Positions 47,201 through 62,000 of a DNA stretch of 64,000 nt are shown here, piece after piece (the first letter of the stretch is position 1; each line of letters opens with the position of its first letter). The position numbers were made by a program, and so were the translations under genes. This DNA is from Litoditis marina. Its lineage: Eukaryota; Nematoda; Chromadorea; Rhabditida; Rhabditidae. The stretch is taken from positions 22,805,879 through 22,869,878 of the forward strand of contig OZ038434.1 in assembly GCA_964036275.1 (NCBI GenBank). Direction: 5' to 3'. The notes beneath the pieces are model-generated. The model had not been told where the DNA came from. It made no database searches and saw only the letters and a program-made list of their open reading frames with translations.

Positions 47201-49629
47201 GTCATTTTTCAGAATTTCAAACGCCTTTTTCTCCATAAACACCCCCCTGACCCCCCATCTAATTGGCTTTCAAATCGTAGACAATTTTGGGAAGTTTATT
47301 CTGACCCGCTCATCTTAGGTGTGAGTAGTCATTTTAGTCTTGAAAATAGGAGAGTTAGGCGAAATTTCACCCAATTTTGAATCACTACTTTATATGTAAA
47401 CATACATTTATCGTTTACATCTATTCTATAGTGCTCCCCACGGCGCATAGTTTGAATCCAAAATAATATCGATTCTCAATCTTAAGAGGTCAAAAATCGA
47501 TATCTAGTTTGCACGTAAAATTTTACGTGCAGAATCAAAACATCTGGTTAAGCCCAAACTAAGGTAGTTAACGTTAAATTGGGCGTAGATAACGAATATC
47601 TATGTCTCGTGACCATAAATTTGATCTAGAGTGCTCAAAATCGATAACCAGTTTCTGGTAGTTCAATTCAACGACCTAAATGAAATACCCATCTGGATGG
47701 CTGGTTAGACCCAAAATAAGGTAGTTAGGGTAGAATTAGGTGTAGAAAACAGTTAGAGAGGTTTCGAGACCAATAATATAGTCCAGAACGCTCAAAAATC
47801 ATAACTAGTTTCTACTCGTACGAGAATACGAGTTGAATCGAAATATACATTCTGGATGTCTGGTTAGATCTAAATTAATTTTAACTAGGGTAGAAAAATA
47901 CGTGGAAAATTATTAGCTACTTTTGAAACCATCCGAGTAGGTTTTACCCTACTTTAACCTATTTTACGGTGCGAGTTTTCCCAAACACAGCAGAACTTAA
48001 AGACAGTCAGACAATTGACCAAAAGTTCGAAAGGGTCATAAAACCAATCGAACAATTGTCCAACAATCCAACAATCTTATTTCTACAAAGTGTAAAATCT
48101 ATTTCTACAAAGTGCGTGGGAATAAAAGCCCGACGTGCCCTTTCTTGTAAAGCATGCGCGCATCACGTGGACAGCACGTTTACGGGTGCCGCCAAGGCTG
48201 GTGGTAATTAAAATTAGCAGACAAATAGAGAGAGATGTATAGAAAGAGATACAAAAAGATAGAGAGAGAGGGGAGAGAGAGGGGGAGAGAGAGAAGGAGA
48301 AGACAAGAGAGAGAGAAGAGAAGAGAGAGAGAGAGAGAGAGAGAAGAGAGCACAGACACGTTTTTTGATTTAAAAATAATAATACACTTATTCCTCCCGA
48401 AACCAAAACCCAATATTCTACCTGTTTCCAAAGCGCAAATTACGTCCCGGACTTAGTAGGTTTTCGTCATTTTCAGAATTTCAAACGCCTTTTTTCTCCA
48501 TAAACACCCCCCTGACCCCCCATCTAATTGGCTTTCAAATCGTAGACAATTTTGGGAAGTTTATTCTGACCCGCTCATCTTAGGTGTGAGTAGTCATTTT
48601 AGTCTTGAAAATAGGAGAGTTAGGCGAAATTTCACCCAATTTTTGAATCACTACTTTATATGTAAACATACATTTATCGTTTACATCTATTCTATAGTGC
48701 TCCCCACGGCGCATAGTTTGAATCCAAAATTAATATCGATTCTCAATCTTAAGAGGTCAAAAATCGATATCTAGTTTGCACGTAAAATTTTACGTGCAGA
48801 ATCAAAACAATCTGGTTAAGCCCAAACTAAGGTAGTTAACGTTAAATTGGCGTAGATAACGAATATCTATGTCTCGTGACCATAAATTTGATCTAGAGTG
48901 CTCAAAATCGATAACCAGTTTCTGTAGTTCAATTCAACGACCTAAATGAAATACCCATTCTGGATGGCTGTTAGACCCAAAATAAGGTAGTTAGGGTAGA
49001 ATTAGGTGTAGAAAACAGTTAGAGAGGTTTCGAGACCAATAATATAGTCCAGAACGCTCAAAAATCAATAACTAGTTTCTACTCGTACGAGAATACGAGT
49101 TGAATCGAAATATACATTCTGGATGTCTGGTTAGATCTGAATTAATTTAACTAGGGTAGAAAAATACGTGGAAAATTATTAGCTACTTTTGAAACCATCC
49201 GAGTAGGTTTTACCCTACTTTAACCTATTTTACGGTGCGAGTTTTCCCCAAACACAGCAGAACTTAAAGACAGTCAGACAATTGACCAAAAGTTCGAAAG
49301 GGTCATAAAACCAATCGAACAATTGTCCAACAATCCAACAATCTTATTTCTACAAAGTGTAAAATCTTATTTCTACAAAGTGCGTGGGAATAAAAGCCCG
49401 ACGTGCCCTTTCTTGTAAAGCATGCGCGCATCACGTGGACAGCACGTTTACGGTGCCGCCAAAGGCTGGTGGTAATTAAAATTAGCAGACAAATAGAGAG
49501 AGATGTATAGAAAGAGATACAAAAGAGATAGAGAGAGAGGGGAGAGAGAGGGGGAGAGGAGAGAAGGAGAAGACAAGAGAGAGAGAAGAGAAGAGAGAGA
49601 GAGAGAGAGAGAGAAGAGAGCACAGACAC
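26481..49629 (+). repeat. Megasatellite block B', about 18 monomers of about 1275 bp
   Basis: Class B' differs from B by 'ggctttcaaatcg', 'ggtgtgagtagtc', 'catttatcg', a changed GA tract (with 'gagaagacaagag') and 'cccgacgtgccctttcttg' in the GC core. Core spacing is exactly 1275 across five monomers (32907 to 38007). It falls to 1264-1272 in the monomers around 31643-32907 and from 39273 towards the gap because of many private single-base losses, mostly in homopolymers. Open frames on both strands recur in each monomer only because the monomers are copies. They run through the GA tract and I do not call them genes. The block is cut by the gap just after 'cacagacac'. Confidence 0.95.
27930..28019 (+). 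repeat. Intra-monomer purine tract, class B' (representative)
   Basis: Purine run interrupted by a single C at 27973. It contains GAGAA units repeated twice before the final (GA)n. Right-arm B'' monomers carry four such units at the same place. Confidence 0.9.
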
Positions 49630-49829
49630 NNNNNNNNNNNNNNNNNNNNNNNNNNNNNNNNNNNNNNNNNNNNNNNNNNNNNNNNNNNNNNNNNNNNNNN
49701 NNNNNNNNNNNNNNNNNNNNNNNNNNNNNNNNNNNNNNNNNNNNNNNNNNNNNNNNNNNNNNNNNNNNNNNNNNNNNNNNNNNNNNNNNNNNNNNNNNNN
49801 NNNNNNNNNNNNNNNNNNNNNNNNNNNNN
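49630..49829. other. Assembly gap of exactly 200 N
   Basis: An exactly 200-base gap is a scaffolder placeholder, not a measured size. Left of it the satellite is in plus orientation and stops inside the segment after the GA tract. Right of it the satellite is in minus orientation and starts near the 'tctgactgtctttaag' text. True length and the relative orientation of the two sides are open. Confidence 0.97.
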
Positions 49830-52800
49830 TCTGACTGTCTTTAAGTTCTGCTGTGTTTGGGGAAAACTCGCACCGTAAAATAGGTTAAAGTAGGGTAAAA
49901 CCTACTCGGATGGTTTCAAAAAGTAAGCTAATAATTTTCCACGTATTTTCTACCCTAGTTAAATTAATTTAGATCTAACCAGACATCCAGAATGTATATT
50001 TCGATTCAACTCGTATTCTCGTACGAGTAGAAACTAGTTATTGATTTTTGAGCGTTCTGGACTATATTATTGGTCTCGAAACCTCTCTAACTGTTTTCTA
50101 CACCTAATTCTACCCTAACTACCTTATTTTGGGTCTAACCAGCCATCCAGAATGGGTATTTCATTTAGGTCGTTGAATTGAACTACCAGAAACTGGTTAT
50201 CGATTTTTGAGCACTCTAGATCAAATTTATGGTCACGAGACATAGATATTCGTTATCTACGCCCAATTTAACGTTAACTACCTTAGTTTGGGCTTAACCA
50301 GATTGTTTTGATTCTGCACGTAAAATTTTACGTGCAAACTAGATATCGATTTTTGACCTCTTAAGATTGAGAATCGATATTAATTTTGGATTCAAACTAT
50401 GCGCCGTGGGGAGCACTATAGAATAGATGTAAACGATAAATGTATGTTTACATATAAAGTAGTGATTCAAAAATTGGGTGAAATTTCGCCTAACTCTCCT
50501 ATTTCAAGACTAAAATGACTACTCACACCTAAGATGAGCGGGTCAGAATAAACTTCCCAAAATTGTCTACGATTTGAAAGCCAATTAGATGGGGGGTCAG
50601 GGGGGTGTTTATGGAGAAAAAGGCGTTTGAAATTCTGAAAAATGACGAAAACCTACTAAGTCCGGGACGTAATTTTGCGCTTGGAAACAGGTAGAATATT
50701 GGGTTTTGGTTTCGGGAGGAATAAGTGTATTATTATTTTTAAATCAAAAAACATGTCTGTGCTCTCTTCTCTCTCTCTCTCTCTCTCTTCTCTTCTCTTC
50801 TCTTCTCTCTCTCTTGTCTTCTCCTTCTCTCTCTCCCCCTCTCTCTCCCCTCTCTCTCTATCTTTTTGTATCTCTTTCTATACATCTCTCTCTATTTGTC
50901 TGCTAATTTTAATTACCACCAGCCTTTGGCGGCACCCGTAAACGTGCTGTCCACGTGATGCGCGCATGCTTTACAAGAAAGGGCACGTCGGGCTTTTATT
51001 CCCACGCACTTTGTAGAAATAAGATTTTACACTTTGTAGAAATAAGATTGTTGGATTGTTGGACAATTGTTCGATTGGTTTATGACCCTTTCGAACTTTT
51101 GGTCAATTGTCTGACTGTCTTTAAGTTCTGCTGTGTTTGGGGAAAACTCGCACCGTAAAATAGGTTAAAGTAGGGTAAAACCTACTCGGATGGTTTCAAA
51201 AAGTAGCTAATAATTTTCCACGTATTTTTCTACCCTAGTTAAATTAATTTAGATCTAACCAGACATCCAGAATGTATATTTCGATTCAACTCGTATTCTC
51301 GTACGAGTAGAAACTAGTTATTGATTTTTGAGCGTTCTGGACTATATTATTGGTCTCGAAACCTCTCTAACTGTTTTCTACACCTAATTCTACCCTAACT
51401 ACCTTATTTTGGGTCTAACCAGCCATCCAGAATGGGTATTTCATTTAGGTCGTTGAATTGAACTACCAGAAACTGGTTATCGATTTTTGAGCACTCTAGA
51501 TCAAATTTATGGTCACGAGACATAGATATTCGTTATCTACGCCCAATTTAACGTTAACTACCTTAGTTTGGGCTTAACCAGATTGTTTTGATTCTGCACG
51601 TAAAATTTTACGTGCAAACTAGATATCGATTTTTGACCTCTTAAGATTGAGAATCGATATTAATTTTGGATTCAAACTATGCGCCGTGGGGAGCACTATA
51701 GAATAGATGTAAACGATAAATGTATGTTTACATATAAAGTAGTGATTCAAAATTGGGTGAAATTTCGCCTAACTCTCCTATTTCAAGACTAAAATGACTA
51801 CTCACACCTAAGATGAGCGGGTCAGAATAAACTTCCCAAAATTGTCTACGATTTGAAAGCCAATTAGATGGGGGGTCAGGGGGGTGTTTATGGAGAAAAA
51901 GGCGTTTGAAATTCTGAAAAATGACGAAAACCTACTAAGTCCGGGACGTAATTTGCGCTTTGGAAACAGGTAGAATATTGGGTTTTGGTTTCGGGAGGAA
52001 TAAGTGTATTATTATTTTTAAATCAAAAAACATGTCTGTGCTCTCTTCTCTCTCTCTCTCTCTCTCTTCTCTTCTCTCTCTTCTCTCTCTCTTGTCTTCT
52101 CCTTCTCTCTCTCCCCCTCTCTCTCCCCTCTCTCTCTATCTTTTTGTATCTCTTTCTATACATCTCTCTCTATTTGTCTGCTAATTTTAATTACCACCAG
52201 CCTTTGGCGGCACCCGTAAACGTGCTGTCCACGTGATGCGCGCATGCTTTACAAGAAAGGGCACGTCGGGCTTTTATTCCCACGCACTTTGTAGAAATAA
52301 GATTTTACACTTTGTAGAAATAAGATTGTTGGATTGTTGGACAATTGTTCGATTGGTTTTATGACCCTTTCGAACTTTTGGTCAATTGTCTGACTGTCTT
52401 TAAGTTCTGCTGTGTTTGGGGAAAACTCGCACCGTAAAATAGGTTAAAGTAGGGTAAAACCTACTCGGATGGTTTCAAAAAGTAGCTAATAATTTTCCAC
52501 GTATTTTTCTACCCTAGTTAAATTAATTTAGATCTAACCAGACATCCAGAATGTATATTTCGATTCAACTCGTATTCTCGTACGAGTAGAAACTAGTTAT
52601 TGATTTTTGAGCGTTCTGGACTATATTATTGGTCTCGAAACCTCTCTAACTGTTTTCTACACCTAATTCTACCCTAACTACCTTATTTTGGGTCTAACCA
52701 GCCATCCAGAATGGGTATTTCATTTAGGTCGTTGAATTGAACTACCAGAAACTGGTTATCGATTTTTGAGCACTCTAGATCAAATTTATGGTCACGAGAC

Positions 52801-55800
52801 ATAGATATTCGTTATCTACGCCCAATTTAACGTTAACTACCTTAGTTTGGGCTTAACCAGATTGTTTTGATTCTGCACGTAAAATTTTACGTGCAAACTA
52901 GATATCGATTTTTGACCTCTTAAGATTGAGAATCGATATTAATTTTGGATTCAAACTATGCGCCGTGGGGAGCACTATAGAATAGATGTAAACGATAAAT
53001 GTATGTTTACATATAAAGTAGTGATTCAAAAATTGGGTGAAATTTCGCCTAACTCTCCTATTTTCAAGACTAAAATGACTACTCACACCTAAGATGAGCG
53101 GGTCAGAATAAACTTCCCAAAATTGTCTACGATTTGAAAGCCAATTAGATGGGGGTCAGGGGGGTGTTTATGGAGAAAAAGGCGTTTGAAATTCTGAAAA
53201 ATGACGAAAACCTACTAAGTCCGGGACGTAATTTTGCGCTTTGGAAACAGGTAGAATATTGGGTTTTGTTTCGGGAGGAATAAGTGTATTATTATTTTTA
53301 AATCAAAAAACATGTCTGTGCTCTCTTCTCTCTCTCTCTCTCTCTCTTCTCTTCTCTTCTCTTCTCTCTCTCTTGTCTTCTCCTTCTCTCTCTCCCCCCT
53401 CTCTCTCCCCTCTCTCTCTATCTTTTTGTATCTCTTTCTATACATCTCTCTCTATTTGTCTGCTAATTTTAATTACCACCAGCCTTTGGCGGCACCCGTA
53501 AACGTGCTGTCCACGTGATGCGCGCATGCTTTACAAGAAAGGGCACGTCGGGCTTTTATTCCCACGCACTTTGTAGAAATAAGATTTTACACTTTGTAGA
53601 AATAAGATTGTTGGATTGTTGGACAATTGTTCGATTGGTTTTATGACCCTTTCGAACTTTTGGTCAATTGTCTGACTGTCTTTAAGTTCTGCTGTGTTTG
53701 GGGAAAACTCGCACCGTAAAATAGGTTAAAGTAGGGTAAAACCTACTCGGATGGTTTCAAAAGTAGCTAATAATTTTCCACGTATTTTTCTACCCTAGTT
53801 AAATTAATTTAGATCTAACCAGACATCCAGAATGTATATTTCGATTCAACTCGTATTCTCGTACGAGTAGAAACTAGTTATTGATTTTTGAGCGTTCTGG
53901 ACTATATTATTGGTCTCGAAACCTCTCTAACTGTTTTCTACACCTAATTCTACCCTAACTACCTTATTTTGGGTCTAACCAGCCATCCAGAATGGGTATT
54001 TCATTTAGGTCGTTGAATTGAACTACCAGAAACTGGTTATCGATTTTTGAGCACTCTAGATCAAATTTATGGTCACGAGACATAGATATTCGTTATCTAC
54101 GCCCAATTTAACGTTAACTACCTTAGTTTGGCTTAACCAGATTGTTTTGATTCTGCACGTAAAATTTTACGTGCAAACTAGATATCGATTTTTGACCTCT
54201 TAAGATTGAGAATCGATATTAATTTTGGATTCAAACTATGCGCCGTGGGGAGCACTATAGAATAGATGTAAACGATAAATGTATGTTTACATATAAAGTA
54301 GTGATTCAAAAATTGGGTGAAATTTCGCCTAACTCTCCTATTTTCAAGACTAAAATGACTACTCACACCTAAGATGAGCGGGTCAGAATAAACTTCCCAA
54401 AATTGTCTACGATTTGAAAGCCAATTAGATGGGGGGTCAGGGGGGTGTTTATGGAGAAAAAGGCGTTTGAAATTCTGAAAAATGACGAAAACCTACTAAG
54501 TCCGGGACGTAATTTTGCGCTTTGGAAACAGGTAGAATATTGGGTTTTGGTTTCGGGAGGAATAAGTGTATTATTATTTTTAAATCAAAAAACATGTCTG
54601 TGCTCTCTTCTCTCTCTCTCTCTCTCTCTTCTCTTCTCTTCTCTTCTCTCTCTCTTGTCTTCTCCTTCTCTCTCTCCCCCTCTCTCTCCCCTCTCTCTCT
54701 ATCTTTTTGTATCTCTTTCTATACATCTCTCTCTATTTGTCTGCTAATTTTAATTACCACCAGCCTTTGGCGGCACCCGTAACGTGCTGTCCACGTGATG
54801 CGCGCATGCTTTACAAGAAAGGGCACGTCGGGCTTTTATTCCCACGCACTTTGTAGAAATAAGATTTTACACTTTGTAGAAATAAGATTGTTGGATTGTT
54901 GGACAATTGTTCGATTGGTTTTATGACCCTTTCGAACTTTTGGTCAATTGTCTGACTGTCTTTAAGTTCTGCTGTGTTTGGGGAAAACTCGCACCGTAAA
55001 ATAGGTTAAAGTAGGGTAAAACCTACTCGGATGGTTTCAAAAAGTAGCTAATAATTTTCCACGTATTTTTCTACCCTAGTTAAATTAATTTAGATCTAAC
55101 CAGACATCCAGAATGTATATTTCGATTCAACTCGTATTCTCGTACGAGTAGAAACTAGTTATTGATTTTGAGCGTTCTGGACTATATTATTGGTCTCGAA
55201 ACCTCTCTAACTGTTTTCTACACCTAATTCTACCCTAACTACCTTATTTTGGGTCTAACCAGCCATCCAGAATGGGTATTTCATTTAGGTCGTTGAATTG
55301 AACTACCAGAAACTGGTTATCGATTTTTGAGCACTCTAGATCAAATTTATGGTCACGAGACATAGATATTCGTTATCTACGCCCAATTTAACGTTAACTA
55401 CCTTAGTTTGGGCTTAACCAGATTGTTTTGATTCTGCACGTAAAATTTTACGTGCAAACTAGATATCGATTTTTGACCTCTTAAGATTGAGAATCGATAT
55501 TAATTTTGGATTCAAACTATGCGCCGTGGGGAGCACTATAGAATAGATGTAAACGATAAATGTATGTTTACATATAAAGTAGTGATTCAAAAATTGGGTG
55601 AAATTTCGCCTAACTCTCCTATTTTCAAGACTAAAATGACTACTCACACCTAAGATGAGCGGGTCAGAATAAACTTCCCAAAATTGTCTACGATTTGAAA
55701 GCCAATTAGATGGGGGGTCAGGGGGGTGTTTATGGAGAAAAAGGCGTTTGAAATTCTGAAAAATGACGAAAACCTACTAAGGTCCGGGACGTAATTTTGC

Positions 55801-58800
55801 GCTTTGGAAACAGGTAGAATATTGGGTTTTGGTTTCGGGAGGAATAAGTGTATTATTATTTTTAAATCAAAAAACATGTCTGTGCTCTCTTCTCTCTCTC
55901 TCTCTCTCTCTTCTCTTCTCTTCTCTTCTCTCTCTCTTGTCTTCTCCTTCTCTCTCTCCCCCTCTCTCTCCCCTCTCTCTCTATCTTTTTGTATCTCTTT
56001 CTATACATCTCTCTCTATTTGTCTGCTAATTTTAATTACCACCAGCCTTTGGCGGCACCCGTAAACGTGCTGTCCACGTGATGCGCGCATGCTTTACAAG
56101 AAAGGGCACGTCGGGCTTTTATTCCCACGCACTTTGTAGAAATAAGATTTTACACTTTGTAGAAATAAGATTGTTGGATTGTTGGACAATTGTTCGATTG
56201 GTTTTATGACCCTTTCGAACTTTTGGTCAATTGTCTGACTGTCTTTAAGTTCTGCTGTGTTTGGGAAAACTCGCACCGTAAAATAGGTTAAAGTAGGGTA
56301 AAACCTACTCGGATGGTTTCAAAAAGTAGCTAATAATTTTCCACGTATTTTTCTACCCTAGTTAAATTAATTTAGATCTAACCAGACATCCAGAATGTAT
56401 ATTTCGATTCAACTCGTATTCTCGTACGAGTAGAAACTAGTTATTGATTTTTGAGCGTTCTGGACTATATTATTGGTCTCGAAACCTCTCTAACTGTTTT
56501 CTACACCTAATTCTACCCTAACTACCTTATTTTGGGTCTAACCAGCCATCCAGAATGGGTATTTCATTTAGGTCGTTGAATTGAACTACCAGAAACTGGT
56601 TATCGATTTTTGAGCACTCTAGATCAAATTTATGGTCACGAGACATAGATATTCGTTATCTACGCCCAATTTAACGTTAACTACCTTAGTTTGGGCTTAA
56701 CCAGATTGTTTTGATTCTGCACGTAAAATTTTACGTGCAAACTAGATATCGATTTTTGACCTCTTAAGATTGAGAATCGATATTAATTTTGGATTCAAAC
56801 TATGCGCCGTGGGGAGCACTATAGAATAGATGTAAACGATAAATGTATGTTTACATATAAAGTAGTGATTCAAAAATTGGGTGAAATTTCGCCTAACTCT
56901 CCTATTTTCAAGACTAAAATGACTACTCACACCTAAGATGAGCGGGTCAGAATAAACTTCCCAAAATTGTCTACGATTTGAAAGCCAATTAGATGGGGGG
57001 TCAGGGGGGTGTTTATGGAGAAAAAGGCGTTTGAAATTCTGAAAAATGACGAAAACCTACTAAGTCCGGGACGTAATTTTGCGCTTTGGAAACAGGTAGA
57101 ATATTGGGTTTTGGTTTCGGGAGGAATAAGTGTATTATTATTTTTAAATCAAAAAACATGTCTGTGCTCTCTTCTCTCTCTCTCTCTCTCTCTTCTCTTC
57201 TCTTCTCTTCTCTCTCTCTTGTCTTCTCCTTCTCTCTCTCCCCCTCTCTCTCCCCTCTCTCTCTATCTTTTTGTATCTCTTTCTATACATCTCTCTCTAT
57301 TTGTCTGCTAATTTTAATTACCACCAGCCTTTGGCGGCACCCGTAAACGTGCTGTCCACGTGATGCGCGCATGCTTTACAAGAAAGGGCACGTCGGGCTT
57401 TTATTCCCACGCACTTTGTAGAAATAAGATTTTACACTTTGTAGAAATAAGATTGTTGGATTGTTGGACAATTGTTCGATTGGTTTTATGACCCTTTCGA
57501 ACTTTTGGTCAATTGTCTGACTGTCTTTAAGTTCTGCTGTGTTTGGGGAAAACTCGCACCGTAAAATAGGTTAAAGTAGGGTAAAACCTACTCGGATGGT
57601 TTCAAAAAGTAGCTAATAATTTTCCACGTATTTTTCTACCCTAGTTAAATTAATTTAGATCTAACCAGACATCCAGAATGTATATTTCGATTCAACTCGT
57701 ATTCTCGTACGAGTAGAAACTAGTTATTGATTTTTGAGCGTTCTGGACTATATTATTGGTCTCGAAACCTCTCTAACTGTTTTCTACACCTAATTCTACC
57801 CTAACTACCTTATTTTGGGTCTAACCAGCCATCCAGAATGGGTATTTCATTTAGGTCGTTGAATTGAACTACCAGAAACTGGTTATCGATTTTTGAGCAC
57901 TCTAGATCAAATTTATGGTCACGAGACATAGATATTCGTTATCTACGCCCAATTTAACGTTAACTACCTTAGTTTGGGCTTAACCAGATTGTTTTGATTC
58001 TGCACGTAAAATTTTACGTGCAAACTAGATATCGATTTTTGACCTCTTAAGATTGAGAATCGATATTAATTTTGGATTCAAACTATGCGCCGTGGGGAGC
58101 ACTATAGAATAGATGTAAACGATAAATGTATGTTTACATATAAAGTAGTGATTCAAAAATTGGGTGAAATTTCGCCTAACTCTCCTATTTTCAAGACTAA
58201 AATGACTACTCACACCTAAGATGAGCGGGTCAGAATAAACTTCCCAAAATTGTCTACGATTTGAAAGCCAATTAGATGGGGGGTCAGGGGGGTGTTTATG
58301 GAGAAAAAGGCGTTTGAAATTCTGAAAAATGACGAAAACCTACTAAGTCCGGGACGTAATTTTGCGCTTTGGAAACAGGTAGAATATTGGGTTTTGGTTT
58401 CGGGAGGAATAAGTGTATTATTATTTTTAAATCAAAAAACATGTCTGTGCTCTCTTCTCTCTCTCTCTCTCTCTCTTCTCTTCTCTTCTCTTCTCTCTCT
58501 CTTGTCTTCTCCTTCTCTCTCTCCCCCTCTCTCTCCCCTCTCTCTCTATCTTTTTGTATCTCTTTCTATACATCTCTCTCTATTTGTCTGCTAATTTTAA
58601 TTACCACCAGCCTTTGGCGGCACCCGTAAACGTGCTGTCCACGTGATGCGCGCATGCTTTACAAGAAAGGGCACGTCGGGCTTTTATTCCCACGCACTTT
58701 GTAGAAATAAGATTTTACACTTTGTAGAAATAAGATTGTTGGATTGTTGGACAATTGTTCGATTGGTTTTATGACCCTTTCGAACTTTTGGTCAATTGTC

Positions 58801-61800
58801 TGACTGTCTTTAAGTTCTGCTGTGTTTGGGGAAAACTCGCACCGTAAAATAGGTTAAAGTAGGGTAAAACCTACTCGGATGGTTTCAAAAAGTAGCTAAT
58901 AATTTTCCACGTATTTTTCTACCCTAGTTAAATTAATTTAGATCTAACCAGACATCCAGAATGTATATTTCGATTCAACTCGTATTCTCGTACGAGTAGA
59001 AACTAGTTATTGATTTTTGAGCGTTCTGGACTATATTATTGGTCTCGAAACCTCTCTAACTGTTTTCTACACCTAATTCTACCCTAACTACCTTATTTTG
59101 GGTCTAACCAGCCATCCAGAATGGGTATTTCATTTAGGTCGTTGAATTGAACTACCAGAAACTGGTTATCGATTTTTGAGCACTCTAGATCAAATTTATG
59201 GTCACGAGACATAGATATTCGTTATCTACGCCCAATTTAACGTTAACTACCTTAGTTTGGGCTTAACCAGATTGTTTTGATTCTGCACGTAAAATTTTAC
59301 GTGCAAACTAGATATCGATTTTTGACCTCTTAAGATTGAGAATCGATATTAATTTTGGATTCAAACTATGCGCCGTGGGGAGCACTATAGAATAGATGTA
59401 AACGATAAATGTATGTTTACATATAAAGTAGTGATTCAAAAATTGGGTGAAATTTCGCCTAACTCTCCTATTTTCAAGACTAAAATGACTACTCACACCT
59501 AAGATGAGCGGGTCAGAATAAACTTCCCAAAATTGTCTACGATTTGAAAGCCAATTAGATGGGGGGTCAGGGGGGTGTTTATGGAGAAAAAGGCGTTTGA
59601 AATTCTGAAAAATGACGAAAACCTACTAAGTCCGGGACGTAATTTTGCGCTTTGGAAACAGGTAGAATATTGGGTTTTGGTTTCGGGAGGAATAAGTGTA
59701 TTATTATTTTTAAATCAAAAAACATGTCTGTGCTCTCTTCTCTCTCTCTCTCTCTCTCTTCTCTTCTCTTCTCTTCTCTCTCTCTTGTCTTCTCCTTCTC
59801 TCTCTCCCCCTCTCTCTCCCCTCTCTCTCTATCTTTTTGTATCTCTTTCTATACATCTCTCTCTATTTGTCTGCTAATTTTAATTACCACCAGCCTTTGG
59901 CGGCACCCGTAAACGTGCTGTCCACGTGATGCGCGCATGCTTTACAAGAAAGGGCACGTCGGGCTTTTATTCCCACGCACTTTGTAGAAATAAGATTTTA
60001 CACTTTGTAGAAATAAGATTGTTGGATTGTTGGACAATTGTTCGATTGGTTTTATGACCCTTTCGAACTTTTGGTCAATTGTCTGACTGTCTTTAAGTTC
60101 TGCTGTGTTTGGGGAAAACTCGCACCGTAAAATAGGTTAAAGTAGGGTAAAACCTACTCGGATGGTTTCAAAAAGTAGCTAATAATTTTCCACGTATTTT
60201 TCTACCCTAGTTAAATTAATTTAGATCTAACCAGACATCCAGAATGTATATTTCGATTCAACTCGTATTCTCGTACGAGTAGAAACTAGTTATTGATTTT
60301 TGAGCGTTCTGGACTATATTATTGGTCTCGAAACCTCTCTAACTGTTTTCTACACCTAATTCTACCCTAACTACCTTATTTTGGGTCTAACCAGCCATCC
60401 AGAATGGGTATTTCATTTAGGTCGTTGAATTGAACTACCAGAAACTGGTTATCGATTTTTGAGCACTCTAGATCAAATTTATGGTCACGAGACATAGATA
60501 TTCGTTATCTACGCCCAATTTAACGTTAACTACCTTAGTTTGGGCTTAACCAGATTGTTTTGATTCTGCACGTAAAATTTTACGTGCAAACTAGATATCG
60601 ATTTTTGACCTCTTAAGATTGAGAATCGATATTAATTTTGGATTCAAACTATGCGCCGTGGGGAGCACTATAGAATAGATGTAAACGATAAATGTATGTT
60701 TACATATAAAGTAGTGATTCAAAAATTGGGTGAAATTTCGCCTAACTCTCCTATTTTCAAGACTAAAATGACTACTCACACCTAAGATGAGCGGGTCAGA
60801 ATAAACTTCCCAAAATTGTCTACGATTTGAAAGCCAATTAGATGGGGGGTCAGGGGGGTGTTTATGGAGAAAAAGGCGTTTGAAATTCTGAAAAATGACG
60901 AAAACCTACTAAGTCCGGGACGTAATTTTGCGCTTTGGAAACAGGTAGAATATTGGGTTTTGGTTTCGGGAGGAATAAGTGTATTATTATTTTTAAATCA
61001 AAAAACATGTCTGTGCTCTCTTCTCTCTCTCTCTCTCTCTCTTCTCTTCTCTTCTCTTCTCTCTCTCTTGTCTTCTCCTTCTCTCTCTCCCCCTCTCTCT
61101 CCCCTCTCTCTCTATCTTTTTGTATCTCTTTCTATACATCTCTCTCTATTTGTCTGCTAATTTTAATTACCACCAGCCTTTGGCGGCACCCGTAAACGTG
61201 CTGTCCACGTGATGCGCGCATGCTTTACAAGAAAGGGCACGTCGGGCTTTTATTCCCACGCACTTTGTAGAAATAAGATTTTACACTTTGTAGAAATAAG
61301 ATTGTTGGATTGTTGGACAATTGTTCGATTGATTTTATGACCCTTTCGAACTTTTGGTCAATTGTCTGACTGTCTTTAAGTTCTGCTGTGTTTGGGGAAA
61401 ACTCGCACCGTAAAATAGGTTAAAGTAGGGTAAAACCTACTCGGATGGTTTCAAAAAGTAGCTAATAATTTTCCACGTATTTTTCTACCCTAGTTAAATT
61501 AATTTAGATCTAACCAGACATCCAGAATGTATATTTCGATTCAACTCGTATTCTCGTACGAGTAGAAACTAGTTATTGATTTTTGAGCGTTCTGGACTAT
61601 ATTATTGGTCTCGAAACCTCTCTAACTGTTTTCTACACCTAATTCTACCCTAACTACCTTATTTTGGGTCTAACCAGCCATCCAGAATGGGTATTTCATT
61701 TAGGTCGTTGAATTGAACTACCAGAAACTGGTTATCGATTTTTGAGCACTCTAGATCAAATTTATGGTCACGAGACATAGATATTCGTTATCTACGCCCA

Positions 61801-62000
61801 ATTTAACGTTAACTACCTTAGTTTGGGCTTAACCAGATTGTTTTGATTCTGCACGTAAAATTTTACGTGCAAACTAGATATCGATTTTTGACCTCTTAAG
61901 ATTGAGAATCGATATTAATTTTGGATTCAAACTATGCGCCGTGGGGAGCACTATAGAATAGATGTAAACGATAAATGTATGTTTACATATAAAGTAGTGA
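49830..62000 (-). repeat. Inverted megasatellite block B'', about nine monomers of about 1283 bp
   Basis: Reverse-complement B'-type monomers with their own marks: 'aaaaaacatgtctgtg' where left-arm B' reads as the complement of 'cacagacacgtttttt', and mostly four TTCTC units in the pyrimidine tract where left-arm B' has two. Core spacing is 1278-1283. The first monomers after the gap again show private single-base losses. The boundary to the next block lies somewhere between 61030 and 62288. Confidence 0.9.

Noticed and set aside
49500..50960. Foldback assembly artefact as the full explanation of the inversion
   Set aside because: The right arm carries its own consistent marks (ACATGT, usually four GAGAA units, 1283-bp spacing) that are absent from the left arm, so it is not a copied reverse of the left contig. 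Wrong orientation of a real contig remains possible and is reported above.
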